A stretch of 64,000 nucleotides of DNA from an uncultured Hyphomicrobiales bacterium (GCA_903878085.1 CAIRGJ010000064.1:186001-250000); one strand, 5' to 3'; positions 35,599 to 45,606 are shown, counted from the stretch's first letter. The notes: generated from the letters alone by a model not told the origin. Made by a program: numbers and translations.

Positions 35599-36600
35599 TC
35601 AGCGAGCCTTCGCCGCCGCCGCCATCATCGTTTCGTAGTCCAGCTTCATCTGCGGATTGGTGGCGAGCACCGCCGGGATGACCGATGTCACGTCCTTGAG
35701 GTAGAGCGCCGCTTCGGCCGGAGACATGGTAATCGCTTCACCGCCGTTCTTGACCCAGGTTTCGCGGGTGCGCTCGACATCGGCGACGCCGAACGTAGAA
35801 AACACGATCTCCGCTTTGCGGGCCTCCTCCCGCACGATCGCAGCGAGTTCCGGCCCGATCGACTTCATGAAGTTGCGGTTGACCACGCCGCCGACGAAAA
35901 GGAACGATGCCGGAAGATAGGTCGCGGTCTTAGTCACGTCATAATATTTGAAGCCGGTCAGGACGTTGAACGAAGAGATCGAAGCATCAATCGTCTTGTT
36001 CTGCATCGCCGGTAGCACCTCGCCGAGTGGAATCGAGATCGGCGAAGCACCGAGCTTCTTAAACGGTTCGACGTGCAGCGGCGCAGCGCCGGGGACGCGG
36101 ATCTTCTGGCCTTTGAAATCCGCGACCGCACGGATCGGCTTGTGCGAGGCCACCATCAAAGGCCCATTATTCCCCACCACCAGCAGTTCCACGCCCTTCG
36201 CTTCGCCGAAGGTCGCCAGACGGGCGCGGACGGCAGGGTCGGCAAGCGCCTTCTGGCTTTGTCCGACGGTGTCGTAGACGCCGGCGGCGTCGAACACCTG
36301 GAAGCGCGGCTCCATTCCTATCAGGAAGCCAACGGCTGGCATGGCGAACTCGATGGTGCCCATCGCGACGCCGTCAACCGTCGCCGGAATCTGCCCGAGT
36401 TGGCTGGCCGGGTAGATTTCGACCTTGACGCGACCGCCGGAGCGCTGCTCGACGCCGGCTTTGAACGCCTTCATCCATTCATGAGGTGCATCGTTGACTG
36501 TCGGCGACGACAGCTTCATCGTGAATTGCTGTGCGCTCGCCACGCCGGTGAAAAGGACCACGGCTGCAATAGCAACCGAACGACCGAACCAGATTCTCAT
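35599..36600 (-). CDS. dctP: TRAP transporter substrate-binding protein (DctP type)
   Basis: A 333-residue periplasmic receptor. ATG 36600 follows GGGGGAG; the frame extends to 36771 with no support. Signal peptide about 1-24 (VASAQQ). Mature protein: MKLSSPTVNDAPHEWMKAF, then the DctP ligand-Arg region FKGQKIRVPGAAPLHVEPFK and LGASPISIPLGEVLPAMQNK. DctP receptors bind organic acids through that Arg. It is transcribed towards the dctQ-dctM pair, so receptor and permease are made from separate promoters. Confidence 0.92.
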   Translation of the reverse strand: MRIWFGRSVAIAAVVLFTGVASAQQFTMKLSSPTVNDAPHEWMKAFKAGVEQRSGGRVKVEIYPASQLGQIPATVDGVAMGTIEFAMPAVGFLIGMEPRFQVFDAAGVYDTVGQSQKALADPAVRARLATFGEAKGVELLVVGNNGPLMVASHKPIRAVADFKGQKIRVPGAAPLHVEPFKKLGASPISIPLGEVLPAMQNKTIDASISSFNVLTGFKYYDVTKTATYLPASFLFVGGVVNRNFMKSIGPELAAIVREEARKAEIVFSTFGVADVERTRETWVKNGGEAITMSPAEAALYLKDVTSVIPAVLATNPQMKLDYETMMAAAAKAR

Positions 36601-36932
36601 ATTGCTCCCCCTGTGTTGCATTCGCATGAGCCGACAATTTTGAAACGAAGTTTCGAAAACGACATTATTTCGGCTGCGGTTATCGCGCCCGCATTGCCGC
36701 TCGCGGCGGTTGCCAGAACTTTCAATCGAGCAGCTTCGACAATCGTGCAACAAGTCTTGCCATTTTAACATTCAACAGAAAGCGGCCGCCGCTCTTGACT
36801 TAGGTCAATTCAATCGGGTCTTCGGGCCTTCCGCCCTCCGTGCATACAGCGATCCTCCGGCGCCGCGTTTTGCGTTCCGCTTGTTGCTGTTTTGACGAAC
36901 CAAACACTATAGTCGTCCGCCGCATTTCACCG
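36601..36932. other. Intergenic stretch upstream of the TRAP receptor
   Basis: About 330 bp between the receptor gene start and the end of livH. It should hold the receptor promoter. No gene, RNA or clear terminator is visible. Confidence 0.4.
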
Positions 36933-37802
36933 TTATCGTTTCAACAAGGGGCTGCCATAAAGACCGGTTGGCTTGAGCAGCAGGATCAACAGCATGAGGA
37001 CAAAGGGCGCCATCTGCGCGAGCGGCGCATAGACCAGCGAGCCGAGCGAAACCACCTGCCCTACCAGAAAACTCGATATCAGCGTTCCTTTGATACTGCC
37101 CAAGCCGCCGATGATGACAATCATGAATGCGAAAGCCAGCACCTCGAGACCCATCTGCGGGTCAACCATGATAAGCGGCGCATGCAACCCGCCGGCCAGG
37201 CCGGATAGTGCTCCCGCCATGATGAACGTAATAGAAAAGAGCCGATACACGTTGATGCCGAGCCCTTCGACATGCTCGACGTCCTCAATACCAGCGCGGA
37301 TCGCCTTGCCGATAATGGTGCGATTGAGGAATAGCCAGATGCCGCCGTACACCAGCAAAGCAATCGCGACCACCACCAGACGATAGACCGGGATATCGGT
37401 GCCAAGAATGTCGATCTGGGAATCGATCGGCACCGGCACCGGACGCGGGACCAGCCCCCAGAAAAACTTGATGACGCCGACGCCGCCGATCAGAATTCCG
37501 AATGAGGTGATCATGCTGAAGGTGATATCGCGCTCATAGATGCGCATGAAAACCAAGCGCTCAACTGCAAACCCCAAGATGCCACCAACCGCCATGCCAG
37601 CGAGAACACCGAGCCACAGATTGCCGATCAACAGGCTGACGCTGTAGGTGATGTATCCGCCGACAGAATAATACAGCAACTGGTCGAGGCTGATCACACG
37701 CATCAAGCCGAAACAGAGCGACAATCCGATCGTCATCAGAAAAAAGATACTTCCCAGGCTCAGTCCGAAGGTAATTCCAGAGGTAAGCAGTTGAATGTCC
37801 AT
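36933..37802 (-). CDS. livH: Branched-chain amino-acid-type ABC permease LivH
   Basis: A 289-residue membrane subunit with about eight spans, last gene of the liv unit. Typical are SGITFGLSLGSIFFLMTIGL, AIRAGIEDVEHVEGLGINVY and MIVIIGGLGSIKGTLISSFL. ATG 37802 overlaps the livM stop (TGATG); a GTG one codon upstream is possible. It pairs with LivM. These importers also carry amides, urea or aromatic acids, so leucine is not assured. Confidence 0.92.
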   Translation of the reverse strand: MDIQLLTSGITFGLSLGSIFFLMTIGLSLCFGLMRVISLDQLLYYSVGGYITYSVSLLIGNLWLGVLAGMAVGGILGFAVERLVFMRIYERDITFSMITSFGILIGGVGVIKFFWGLVPRPVPVPIDSQIDILGTDIPVYRLVVVAIALLVYGGIWLFLNRTIIGKAIRAGIEDVEHVEGLGINVYRLFSITFIMAGALSGLAGGLHAPLIMVDPQMGLEVLAFAFMIVIIGGLGSIKGTLISSFLVGQVVSLGSLVYAPLAQMAPFVLMLLILLLKPTGLYGSPLLKR

Positions 37803-38785
37803 CACCTGCCCCCCACTTTGCTTTCGCCCGCGGCGCCCGGCGCAGGCGCACGTCGGAAAGCTTTTAGCAACAGCGGCTCAAGCGTGCCCCAGATGCCCTT
37901 TTCCCCGGCCAGCATGATGAACACGAGCAGAAAACCGATGACCAATTCCCAGTTACCGAGGACCTTGCTAAGCACGTCCTTCATGCCGGTATAGGCGATG
38001 GCGCCGACAATCGGTCCGTAAAGCGTGCCGACCCCGCCGAGAATCGTGACGATCACCGGGTCGGCCGCGCGCGTCGGGCTCGTGATTTCCGGGCTCACGA
38101 AGCCGAGATAAACGGCGTACATCGCACCGGCCAGCGCGGTGGTTGTATTGGCGATGACAAATGCGACCAGCCGGATGCTGTAATTATTGTATCCGAGAAA
38201 CTTCAGCTTATCCTCGTTGATCTTGGAACCCAAACAACAGGCGCCGTAAATCGTATCGTCAAGATATTTGTAGAACGCCCATACGACAAACCCGACGAGC
38301 AAGGCGAAGACGAAGAACTCGTCCGGCCGTGTCAGGTCCAGTACCGGTGTGGACGACAGGTTGGTCAAAAACCATAGGCCGTTGTCGCCATGCGTGATGT
38401 CCACCAGCACCTTTTGCATAAAATAATAAATGATAACCGCCAGCGCGAGATTCACCAAAGCAAAATAGTCGCTGCGTAGCCGTACGAACAATGGGCCGAC
38501 GGCGAGAGACACCCCTATGCCCGCAACAACGCCAATCAATATTCCAACATAGGGATTGGTGCCAAAGTAATAGAAATAGAAAGCCGCAGCGTAAGCGCCG
38601 ACCGCAAGATAGGCCGGCTGTCCGAATGAGATGAAGCCAACACGGCCAAGCAGAAAATTGCAGCCAACCGTATAAATCGAAAAGATCATGATTTCGTTGG
38701 CGAAAGGCAGCGGAACAAAGACCCGCAGCAACGCCAGTAGCGCGAACGTCAGCACCAGGCTCCACCACCATCGCAACACATTCAT
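37802..38785 (-). CDS. livM: Branched-chain amino-acid-type ABC permease LivM
   Basis: A 327-residue membrane subunit. It has the LivM hallmarks GYNNYSIRLVAFVIANTTTA, ALAGAMYAVYLGFVSPE and VTILGGVGTLYGPIVGAIAY. N-terminal spans start with VLTFALLALLRVFVPLPFAN. It overlaps livH by one base and is 53 bp downstream of livF. Confidence 0.93.
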   Translation of the reverse strand: MNVLRWWWSLVLTFALLALLRVFVPLPFANEIMIFSIYTVGCNFLLGRVGFISFGQPAYLAVGAYAAAFYFYYFGTNPYVGILIGVVAGIGVSLAVGPLFVRLRSDYFALVNLALAVIIYYFMQKVLVDITHGDNGLWFLTNLSSTPVLDLTRPDEFFVFALLVGFVVWAFYKYLDDTIYGACCLGSKINEDKLKFLGYNNYSIRLVAFVIANTTTALAGAMYAVYLGFVSPEITSPTRAADPVIVTILGGVGTLYGPIVGAIAYTGMKDVLSKVLGNWELVIGFLLVFIMLAGEKGIWGTLEPLLLKAFRRAPAPGAAGESKVGGR

Positions 38786-38838
38786 TGCCGCATGCCTTTT
38801 CTCATTCGCCGTCCGCGGACGCTACCGCATGGATTCAT

Positions 38839-39534
38839 CTACAGATAACGTTCGCAATTTTCCGGTTTGATCGATTCGTGGCCGGCCAACTCGGCCATGA
38901 TCCGCCCCTCGTTCAAGGCGTAAACCCGGTTGGCGATTGCGCACACGAGGGGCAGGTTCTGCTCCACGATCACCAACGCCGTTCCTTTGCTCAAATCACG
39001 GAACACTTCCCGCAACTGCCCGACGATGCTCGGAGCCAAACCTTCGGTGGGCTCATCCACCAGCAGCAGCTTGGGCCGGCCGAGAATTGCGCGGCCGATC
39101 ATCAGCATCTGCCGCTCCCCGCCGCTGAGAAAGCCAGCCTTGCGGTCCATGAGCACCTTGAGTTTTGGGAAATACTCTGTCACTTGCGTCCAGTCGTAAT
39201 CCTTGCTGGCGTAGCTGCCGAGCTCAAGGTTTTCTCTCACCGTCAAGTCGGAGAAGACTTTCTTGTCCTGCGGCACATATTTGATTCCCATGCCGGCGAT
39301 AGCGTAGGCGGCGATGCCGACTAAGCTGGTAGCGTTCGACATGATCGAACCCGATGCCGGCTTCAGAAACCCAGCGATACACTTGAGCAGCGTGGACTTG
39401 CCGGCGCCGTTGCGGCCGACGCAAGCGACGATCTCGTTCGGCCCTACGCGAAAATTGACGTCGAAGAGCGCTTTCGATTCGCCATAAGCGACGTTCAACG
39501 CGCTCACTGTCAGGATGTCGTCCCCACCACTCAT
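38839..39534 (-). CDS. livF: ABC ATP-binding protein LivF
   Basis: A 231-residue ATPase. Walker A GRNGAGKST, signature LSGGERQMLMIGRA, Walker B LLLVDEPTEGLAP, and the LivF-type ending NRVYALNEGRIMAELAG. It overlaps livG by ATGA (39531-39534). With LivG it drives the LivHM permease. Confidence 0.94.
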   Translation of the reverse strand: MSGGDDILTVSALNVAYGESKALFDVNFRVGPNEIVACVGRNGAGKSTLLKCIAGFLKPASGSIMSNATSLVGIAAYAIAGMGIKYVPQDKKVFSDLTVRENLELGSYASKDYDWTQVTEYFPKLKVLMDRKAGFLSGGERQMLMIGRAILGRPKLLLVDEPTEGLAPSIVGQLREVFRDLSKGTALVIVEQNLPLVCAIANRVYALNEGRIMAELAGHESIKPENCERYL

Positions 39535-40322
39535 GATAAAATGGCTCCGCTGGCGTCAGGCGGTACTTCGATTTGCCAGTAACTCCTGCGTACCTCCGGA
39601 TCCCGCAAACATTCTTCGGGATCGCCGTCTGCGATGACTCGGCCCTCGTGCATCACAGTGAGGCGCTGCAAGAAGCCTTGCACATGAGAGAGCTTGTGCT
39701 CCACGATCAATATCGTTTGGCTGCCGACGTGCATTCGCAGAACGCCCAAAATCCCCTGAATTTCGGATTCGGCCAGCCCCGCAAGCGGCTCGTCCAACAG
39801 CAGCACCTTCGGTTCGGCAATGACCGCCATCGCTATTTCGAGGCGCCGCTTCTCGCCCAGGCTGAGATGCTTGACTTGCTTGTCGCGCAGATCCTGCAAA
39901 TTGAAGGTCTCCAGCGCCTTCACGACCTTCGGTTCGTGCCGCTGGCTCTTGCATGTATGGAGAAGCAGCTGAAGCAAGTTTGCCTTCTTATGGATGCGAA
40001 AAAACGCCAGCACCAAATTGTCGACGACGCTGAGATTGTCGAAGGTAGACGTTAGTTGGAAGGTGCGCGTCATGCCGCGGGCCACCCGTTGCTGCGGCGT
40101 CATCGTGGTGACGTCTTCGCCGCAGTAGCGAATGATCCCTTCGTCGGGCAGGTAGTAACCGGAGAGCAGGTTGAAAAACGTAGTTTTTCCGGCACCATTC
40201 GACCCGATGATGCCGGCCACTTCATTTTCCTGCAGCAGATAGCTGACTTGATCCACAGCAATCACGCCACCGAATCGTTTCGTTACCGATTCAGTTCTGA
40301 TGATCTCGGCGCGACCGGCCAT
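39531..40322 (-). CDS. livG: ABC ATP-binding protein LivG
   Basis: A 263-residue ATPase from ATG 40322 (MAGRAEIIRTESVTKRFGG); the frame extends upstream to 40367 through the inter-gene hairpin and is unlikely to be used. Walker A GSNGAGKTT, LivG-specific RVARGMTRTFQLTSTF, signature LSLGEKRRLEIAMAV, Walker B LLLDEPLAGLAESE. It overlaps livF. Confidence 0.94.
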   Translation of the reverse strand: MAGRAEIIRTESVTKRFGGVIAVDQVSYLLQENEVAGIIGSNGAGKTTFFNLLSGYYLPDEGIIRYCGEDVTTMTPQQRVARGMTRTFQLTSTFDNLSVVDNLVLAFFRIHKKANLLQLLLHTCKSQRHEPKVVKALETFNLQDLRDKQVKHLSLGEKRRLEIAMAVIAEPKVLLLDEPLAGLAESEIQGILGVLRMHVGSQTILIVEHKLSHVQGFLQRLTVMHEGRVIADGDPEECLRDPEVRRSYWQIEVPPDASGAILS

Positions 40323-40346
40323 GCTCGAAACCTTTGCTGAACGAAA

Positions 40347-40375
40347 CCCGGCGCGCGCAGGCAGCATGCGCCGGG
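40347..40375 (-). terminator. Hairpin between livJ-type receptor and livG
   Basis: CCCGGCGC (40347-40354) pairs with GCGCCGGG (40368-40375). On the minus strand it follows the receptor gene and precedes livG and is followed by GTTTCGTT. Such hairpins between a receptor gene and its transporter genes usually act as partial terminators or 3' stabilisers, raising receptor levels. Confidence 0.55.
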
Positions 40376-40435
40376 CTCATCAATCTCTCTTTTATAATTG
40401 GGCGGACACAGACGTTCGCTGGGATGATGTTCGGT

Positions 40436-41680
40436 CTAGTAACCCAGAGATTTCAGGGTTGGCATCACTGCTTCGCCGCCCATTGACCCCATGACAGAGA
40501 ACAAATCCCATTCCTGCTTCCGCTCGTCGGCGCCTTTTCCTTTCACCAGGAAGGCGGCGTGCTTGTAGACGGCCGAGTGGTCCTCGCGCCAATTTGCTGG
40601 GCCCTTGACGCTAGTGAATTGGCCGCCGTTAGCCATGAGCGCTACCGACACCTTTTTCGGATCAAGAGATTTGGCCGCCTCGAACCCGCGGAACATTTCC
40701 ATATAGGCAATGTAAGCGATCGCTGCATACGCGTCGGGCGGCGTATTGTATTTCGCGCGGAACAACTCGGTGAACTCCTGCGCGCTCTTGGCTGCCTCTT
40801 TGTCTGCCAAACCGCTCAGGTCGTAGTAGAAATAATGCATGGCGTAGATGCCCTGCAGCGCTTCCGCCGGCACGCCTTTAGCCACCACGTTCGTAATGAA
40901 TGCATTGAAGATGGCCATCTCTTTGCCTAGGCCCATTTGGTGGACTTGTTTCAGAAGCGCCACAGCGTCGCCGCCGAATTGCGCGAAGATGAAGGCATCC
41001 GGCTTTGCTGCCCGGACTTTCTGCAAGATGGTGGTGAAATCGCTGGTTCCGAGCGACACTTCGTCATAGCCGACGATTTCCGCGCCGAATTCTTTGGCGG
41101 CGGCATAGACGCCGTCACGGATATCCCAGCCAAAACTGTCGGAACGCGCAAGGAAGAATATACGCTTCTTGCCCAAGGTTTTGACCGCCGAGGTGCCGGC
41201 CATATAGCCGACCGTCCACGGGCTATACGCCGTGGCGAAAGTAGAATCGGCAATCTTGCCCTTCTGGAAGCCCTCCTTCGCCATCACGCACACCGGGAAG
41301 TAAGGCATCGCTTCCTTGGAAACGATGGCATTGATCGCGTAAGCGAGCGGAGCCCATGTCTGACCGCCGACGCCGCGGACGCCGTCGGAAACCATATAGC
41401 GATAGCGACGGACACCAACATCCAGTTTGGCTTCGTCATCGTCGACGACGCCTTCGACCGTCACTTTGCCCCAGGGCATATTGAGGCCGCCCTTTTTGTT
41501 AATGACCTCGACCGCCAATAGCGCCCCTTGCTTTTGAGTTTCGGCGACGGCGGCGAAGGTTCCCGTGAGCGGAAGCAAGATACCCGCTTTGATCTTGTTG
41601 GGTTCATCCGCTTGTGCAGCGCCAATTCCAAGCGCGCTACAGAGTAAGGAAGCAGCCAGAATTCCACATAGCTTTTTCAT
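40436..41680 (-). CDS. ABC substrate-binding protein, Liv/amide type (Peripla_BP_6)
   Basis: A 414-residue receptor; ATG 41680 follows AAAGAGG. Signal peptide about 1-25 (GIGAAQADE). The mature part reads IKAGILLPLTGTFAAVAETQ, then GVRGVGGQTWAPLAYAINAI and FFLARSDSFGWDIRDGVYAA, the usual two-lobe Leu/Ile/Val-binding fold. Its larger size and sequence are nearer to amide/urea/aromatic-acid receptors than to LivJ itself. It heads the liv unit. Confidence 0.92.
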   Translation of the reverse strand: MKKLCGILAASLLCSALGIGAAQADEPNKIKAGILLPLTGTFAAVAETQKQGALLAVEVINKKGGLNMPWGKVTVEGVVDDDEAKLDVGVRRYRYMVSDGVRGVGGQTWAPLAYAINAIVSKEAMPYFPVCVMAKEGFQKGKIADSTFATAYSPWTVGYMAGTSAVKTLGKKRIFFLARSDSFGWDIRDGVYAAAKEFGAEIVGYDEVSLGTSDFTTILQKVRAAKPDAFIFAQFGGDAVALLKQVHQMGLGKEMAIFNAFITNVVAKGVPAEALQGIYAMHYFYYDLSGLADKEAAKSAQEFTELFRAKYNTPPDAYAAIAYIAYMEMFRGFEAAKSLDPKKVSVALMANGGQFTSVKGPANWREDHSAVYKHAAFLVKGKGADERKQEWDLFSVMGSMGGEAVMPTLKSLGY

Positions 41681-42146
41681 CGACGTTTCCTCTTTCAACT
41701 GTCGCGTTTTGCGCTGACGTTATTTATACTTCACGGCCCGGCCGCAGTTTGCGCCGGGATCGGCTTCAGAACGATAGATAGCTTGGAGCGATGCCTCATG
41801 TCAGTTGCGCCATTCCTGAAAATGGCCGCGATTCCAAAAATGGAGGCAACATTCCCGATCAGGTTTGCAACACACCAATTTCACTAGCGTTATTCAGGCG
41901 CTAAATCCCAGCTTTTTTCCTTGATATCCGTCAAGGCGACGATCGCTATCTTGGCCCCGCGATGTGAATAGCGGCATCAATCGCTCAATCCGATGCAACC
42001 CACACGACAGTGGTCAGGCTGGGCTCCTGCCACGCGATAAGCGAAGTTCGATACGCTGAGGGCGTATTGATGTGCATCAAGGCGGAGTCCCGCCGGTGCT
42101 AGCACCCTTAAAAATTGTCTGTGAGATATAACGATTGGCAAGCGAA
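41681..42146. other. Divergent control region between liv and ribose-type operons
   Basis: About 465 bp with no gene. It must carry the promoters of both operons. A small palindrome, TCCA-AAAA-TGGA, lies near 41834; its significance is doubtful. No riboswitch-like structure was recognised. Confidence 0.4.
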
Positions 42147-43688
42147 ATGGCGTCGGGATCGGTCGTGAGCGAGGCCCCTAATGGGGCGGCGCGCATTGCG
42201 GGCGTACCTTTGTTTGAATTGCGTGGAATTTCCAAAGCATTTCCCGGCGTCAAAGCGCTCGATGACGTATCGTTCGATATTCGCTCTGGCGAAGTGCACA
42301 TGCTTGTCGGCGAGAATGGCGCCGGTAAGTCGACCTTGATGAAGGTCCTATGCGGCGCTTACCGGGCCGACAGCGGCTCGTTTTTCTACAACGGCGAGCC
42401 GGTGACAATCGACGACCCGGCCGCGGCGCGTCAATTCGGCATTGCCGTCATCTTCCAGGAATTCACGCTCGTTCCCTATCTCGACATTGCGCAGAACATC
42501 TTCCTCGGCCGCGAGATCCCGGGCCGGCTGCCCGGTTTCATCGACCAGCGCCGCATACATTCAGAAGCAAAGCGCGTTCTCGACCTGATCGGCTTCGATA
42601 TCGATCCGCATCTACCACTGCATCGGCTCGGCGTGGCACAGCAGCAAATGGTCGAAATTGCCAAGGCGCTGTCGCAGGACGCCCGCATTCTGGTCATGGA
42701 CGAACCGACGGCGGCGCTTTCCGACCGCGAAACCGAACGACTGTTCGCGATGATCAAGCGGCTCAAGGATAGCGGCGTTGCCATCGTTTATATATCGCAC
42801 CGTCTGGGCGAGGTATTCGCGCTCGGCGATCGGATTACGGTGTTGCGTGATGGCCGCAAGATCGCCTCGGTGCTACCGGCGGAGACAACGCCCGATCAGC
42901 TTGTGACGCTTATGGTCGGCCGGCCAGTGGATACGACATACACCCGAGCCTCACGGCCAGTCCCCGGCAAGGTCGCGCTCGAAGTCACGAACCTATCCGG
43001 TCCAAGCGGTTTTTCCGATATCAATCTGACCGTGCGCGCCGGTGAGATTGTCGGTTTGTGCGGGTTGGTCGGCTCCGGTCGTAGCGAGGTCGCGCGCGCG
43101 ATCTTCGGCGCCGACCGCATAACCGCCGGCGAGATACGGCTATTCGGCGAACCGATCGGCGCATCGCCGGAGGAATCGGTGCGCCGGGGCATGGCCCTGA
43201 TTCCGGAGAACCGCAAGACTCAAGGTCTCGCGCTGAACCGCTCGGTGAGCGACAACATCATTCTTGCCGGCTTGCGTAAGTTGTTTCCCTCCGGTCTCTA
43301 TGTGCCTAGGCGGGCTATTAAGGCGGCGCGCGCGATCATCGACAAGCTACGAATTGCCACACCGACGCCGCGCCGGGCGGTCGCCACTTTGTCGGGCGGC
43401 AACCAGCAGAAAGTTGTCATTGGCAAATGGCTAAACGCGGATGCGCGCTTCTTCATATTCGATGAGCCGACGCGCGGGATCGACGTCGGCGCGAAGGCCG
43501 AAATATTCCGGCTACTCGACCATCTCGTTCACGACGGCGCTGCCGTTTTGATGATTAGTTCCGAGCAGATAGAGATCGTGCATATTTGCGACCGCGCCTA
43601 TGTCATGCGCGGCGGGCATATCGCCGGCGAGCTCGCGCATCACGAACTCACCGAAGCCAACATTGTCCGCCTCGGAATTCATCAATGA
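42147..43688 (+). CDS. Sugar-type ABC transporter ATP-binding protein (RbsA/XylG family)
   Basis: A 513-residue double ATPase from ATG 42147; TTG 42135 is an alternative start and neither has a strong ribosome-binding site. The first cassette has Walker A GENGAGKST and LVMDEPTAALSDRE. The second has a degenerate P-loop region GLVGSGRSE, signature LSGGNQQKVVIGKWL and FIFDEPTRGIDVGAKAE, as usual in this family. It overlaps the first permease by ATGA. Substrates of the family are pentoses, galactose, inositol, erythritol or autoinducer-2. Confidence 0.93.
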   Translation: MASGSVVSEAPNGAARIAGVPLFELRGISKAFPGVKALDDVSFDIRSGEVHMLVGENGAGKSTLMKVLCGAYRADSGSFFYNGEPVTIDDPAAARQFGIAVIFQEFTLVPYLDIAQNIFLGREIPGRLPGFIDQRRIHSEAKRVLDLIGFDIDPHLPLHRLGVAQQQMVEIAKALSQDARILVMDEPTAALSDRETERLFAMIKRLKDSGVAIVYISHRLGEVFALGDRITVLRDGRKIASVLPAETTPDQLVTLMVGRPVDTTYTRASRPVPGKVALEVTNLSGPSGFSDINLTVRAGEIVGLCGLVGSGRSEVARAIFGADRITAGEIRLFGEPIGASPEESVRRGMALIPENRKTQGLALNRSVSDNIILAGLRKLFPSGLYVPRRAIKAARAIIDKLRIATPTPRRAVATLSGGNQQKVVIGKWLNADARFFIFDEPTRGIDVGAKAEIFRLLDHLVHDGAAVLMISSEQIEIVHICDRAYVMRGGHIAGELAHHELTEANIVRLGIHQ

Positions 43689-44635
43689 GCGCGCATAAGC
43701 TCACTCCTGCATCGATGTCGCTCGCGCGCGTGCCGGGCGTCGCGATCGTCCTCGCCATACTGTGCGCGACATTTGGAGTCATGAGCCCGGGATTCGTCAC
43801 GCCCGCCAATATCTCAAACATCCTCTCCCAATCGACCATCCTGCTGCTGCTCGCCTTGCCGATGACGCTCATCATCATGACTGAAGGCCTCGATCTTTCA
43901 ATGGGCGCCGTTCTCACTTTGGCCTCCATCGCGCTTGCCATCACGGTGGTCGCAACTGGATCTGCGACGCTTGGCTTTTTGGCGGCGCTGACGGTGGGAT
44001 TCTGCTTCGGCCTCGGCAACGGCGTACTGATCGCGGCGCTCGACATTCCGCCGTTCATCACCACACTCGGCACACTGGGAATTGCGCAAGGGCTGTCGCT
44101 GCTAGCGACCGACGGACAAAGCGTTGTCGGCCTTCCGCGATCCATCGAAGTCATCTACTCGGGAAGCGCCGCCGGCATTCCTTTGCCGGTCGTCATCGCC
44201 GCTCTCGCCTACGCCCTCACTTATGCGCTGCTGTATCACACGCGCTTTGGCACCTATGTCTTCGCCCTCGGCGGCAATCGGGAAGCCTTGAAGCTCGCCG
44301 GCATATCCGTACGTGGCATGCTGATCCGGGTCTATGTGTTCGGCGGTTTGATGGCAGGCTTCGCAGCCCTGCTGATGACGGCCCGCCTGAATTCCGCGCA
44401 TCCGACCGCCGGGATAGGCATGGAATTCGATGCCATTGCCGCCATCGCAGTTGGCGGGACTTCATTCGAGCGCGGGAATGGTTGGCTTTTCGGCACGCTG
44501 CTTGGCGTCATCGCCGTGGGCGTGTTGCGAAACGGCCTTAATCTGCTCGCGGTGCCGTCATCCGCGCAAGTCACCTGTATCGGCGCCATCGTTATTATCG
44601 CTTTGTTTATCGACGGGCTGCGGGGCGACCGATGA
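43685..44635 (+). CDS. Sugar-type ABC permease 1 (RbsC family)
   Basis: A 316-residue permease from ATG 43685 (MSAHKLTPASMSLARVPGV); upstream frame to 43586 is only read-through of the ATPase region. Family features: ITMEGLDLS-like stretch LIIMTEGLDLSMGAVL, GNREALKLAGISVRGMLIRV and AIAVGGTSFERGNGWLFGTL. It overlaps the ATPase and the second permease by 4 bp each. Confidence 0.92.
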   Translation: MSAHKLTPASMSLARVPGVAIVLAILCATFGVMSPGFVTPANISNILSQSTILLLLALPMTLIIMTEGLDLSMGAVLTLASIALAITVVATGSATLGFLAALTVGFCFGLGNGVLIAALDIPPFITTLGTLGIAQGLSLLATDGQSVVGLPRSIEVIYSGSAAGIPLPVVIAALAYALTYALLYHTRFGTYVFALGGNREALKLAGISVRGMLIRVYVFGGLMAGFAALLMTARLNSAHPTAGIGMEFDAIAAIAVGGTSFERGNGWLFGTLLGVIAVGVLRNGLNLLAVPSSAQVTCIGAIVIIALFIDGLRGDR

Positions 44636-45606
44636 GTTCAACCCCCAATATTGCCGCCCGATCGCGGTTCGCACCCTCGCGCGATGCCATGCAGGCGCTG
44701 TACCGTCTGCTTGCGGTGGCGCTGCTATGCATCGCCCTGACGGCGCTGAGCGACGTCTTCTTCACGACCAACAATATCCTCAACGTATTGCGACAGACGG
44801 CGCTCCTATTTCTGATGGCGTCGGGCCTCACGCTGGTTATCCTGACCGCCGGCCTCGACCTCTCGGTCGGCGCCAACATCGCGCTGTCCGCATGTCTGGC
44901 CGCAAGCGTGATAAAAGCCACTGGCTCGCCGTTGCTCGGAATTGCCACCGGAATCGGCTGCGGCGCCGCGATCGGATTTGCCAACGGCATTCTCGTGACG
45001 GCGCTGCGCATTCCATCGTTCATCGCCACTTACGGCATGATGTGGATGCTCACGGGCATCACCTATTACTATATGGCCGGCGATACCATTCACGGCTTCC
45101 CGCCGGAATTTCGCCAGCTTGGCAGCGGCTACCTGCTCGGCGTGCCGATGCCGGTCTATGTCATGGTATTGTTCCTGTTGATCGGCTGGTTTTTCGCGCA
45201 ACGCACAATCTGGGGTCAGCAGATCTATGCGATCGGCGCCAATCCGGTTGCAGCGCGCCTTTCTGGCGTGCCGGTCGAGCGGCGCCTCGTGCTGGTCTAT
45301 GCCGTGAGCGGAGCGATGGCGGGGCTTGCCTCACTGATCATCCTGGCGCGAATCAACTCGGCGCAAGGCGACATCGGCGAAGAATTGACGCTGCCGGCGA
45401 TTGCCGCGGTGCTAGTGGGCGGCACGTCGTTGTTTGGCGGCTCCGGCTCGGTGGCAGGAACGCTGATCGGCGCGCTGTTTCTGACGCTCGTGCTTAACGG
45501 CATGAATCTCCTGCAAATCCATTCGTCATGGCAGCCGCTCGTCACCGGCGTCATCATTCTACTCGCAGTCTGGATCGATAACCGCACGCGCAGGAGCGAC
45601 GCATAA
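44632..45606 (+). CDS. Sugar-type ABC permease 2 (RbsC family)
   Basis: A 324-residue permease. Key parts: LTLVILTAGLDLSVGANIAL, GANPVAARLSGVPVERRLVL and AVLVGGTSLFGGSGSVAGTL. Two non-identical RbsC-like subunits in one operon imply a heterodimeric channel, as in some alphaproteobacterial polyol importers. It overlaps the first permease by ATGA. Confidence 0.92.
   Translation: MSSTPNIAARSRFAPSRDAMQALYRLLAVALLCIALTALSDVFFTTNNILNVLRQTALLFLMASGLTLVILTAGLDLSVGANIALSACLAASVIKATGSPLLGIATGIGCGAAIGFANGILVTALRIPSFIATYGMMWMLTGITYYYMAGDTIHGFPPEFRQLGSGYLLGVPMPVYVMVLFLLIGWFFAQRTIWGQQIYAIGANPVAARLSGVPVERRLVLVYAVSGAMAGLASLIILARINSAQGDIGEELTLPAIAAVLVGGTSLFGGSGSVAGTLIGALFLTLVLNGMNLLQIHSSWQPLVTGVIILLAVWIDNRTRRSDA

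Noticed and set aside
36601-36771. 57-residue extension of the TRAP receptor
   Set aside because: It lacks similarity and precedes a clear ribosome-binding site, ATG and signal peptide at 36600.
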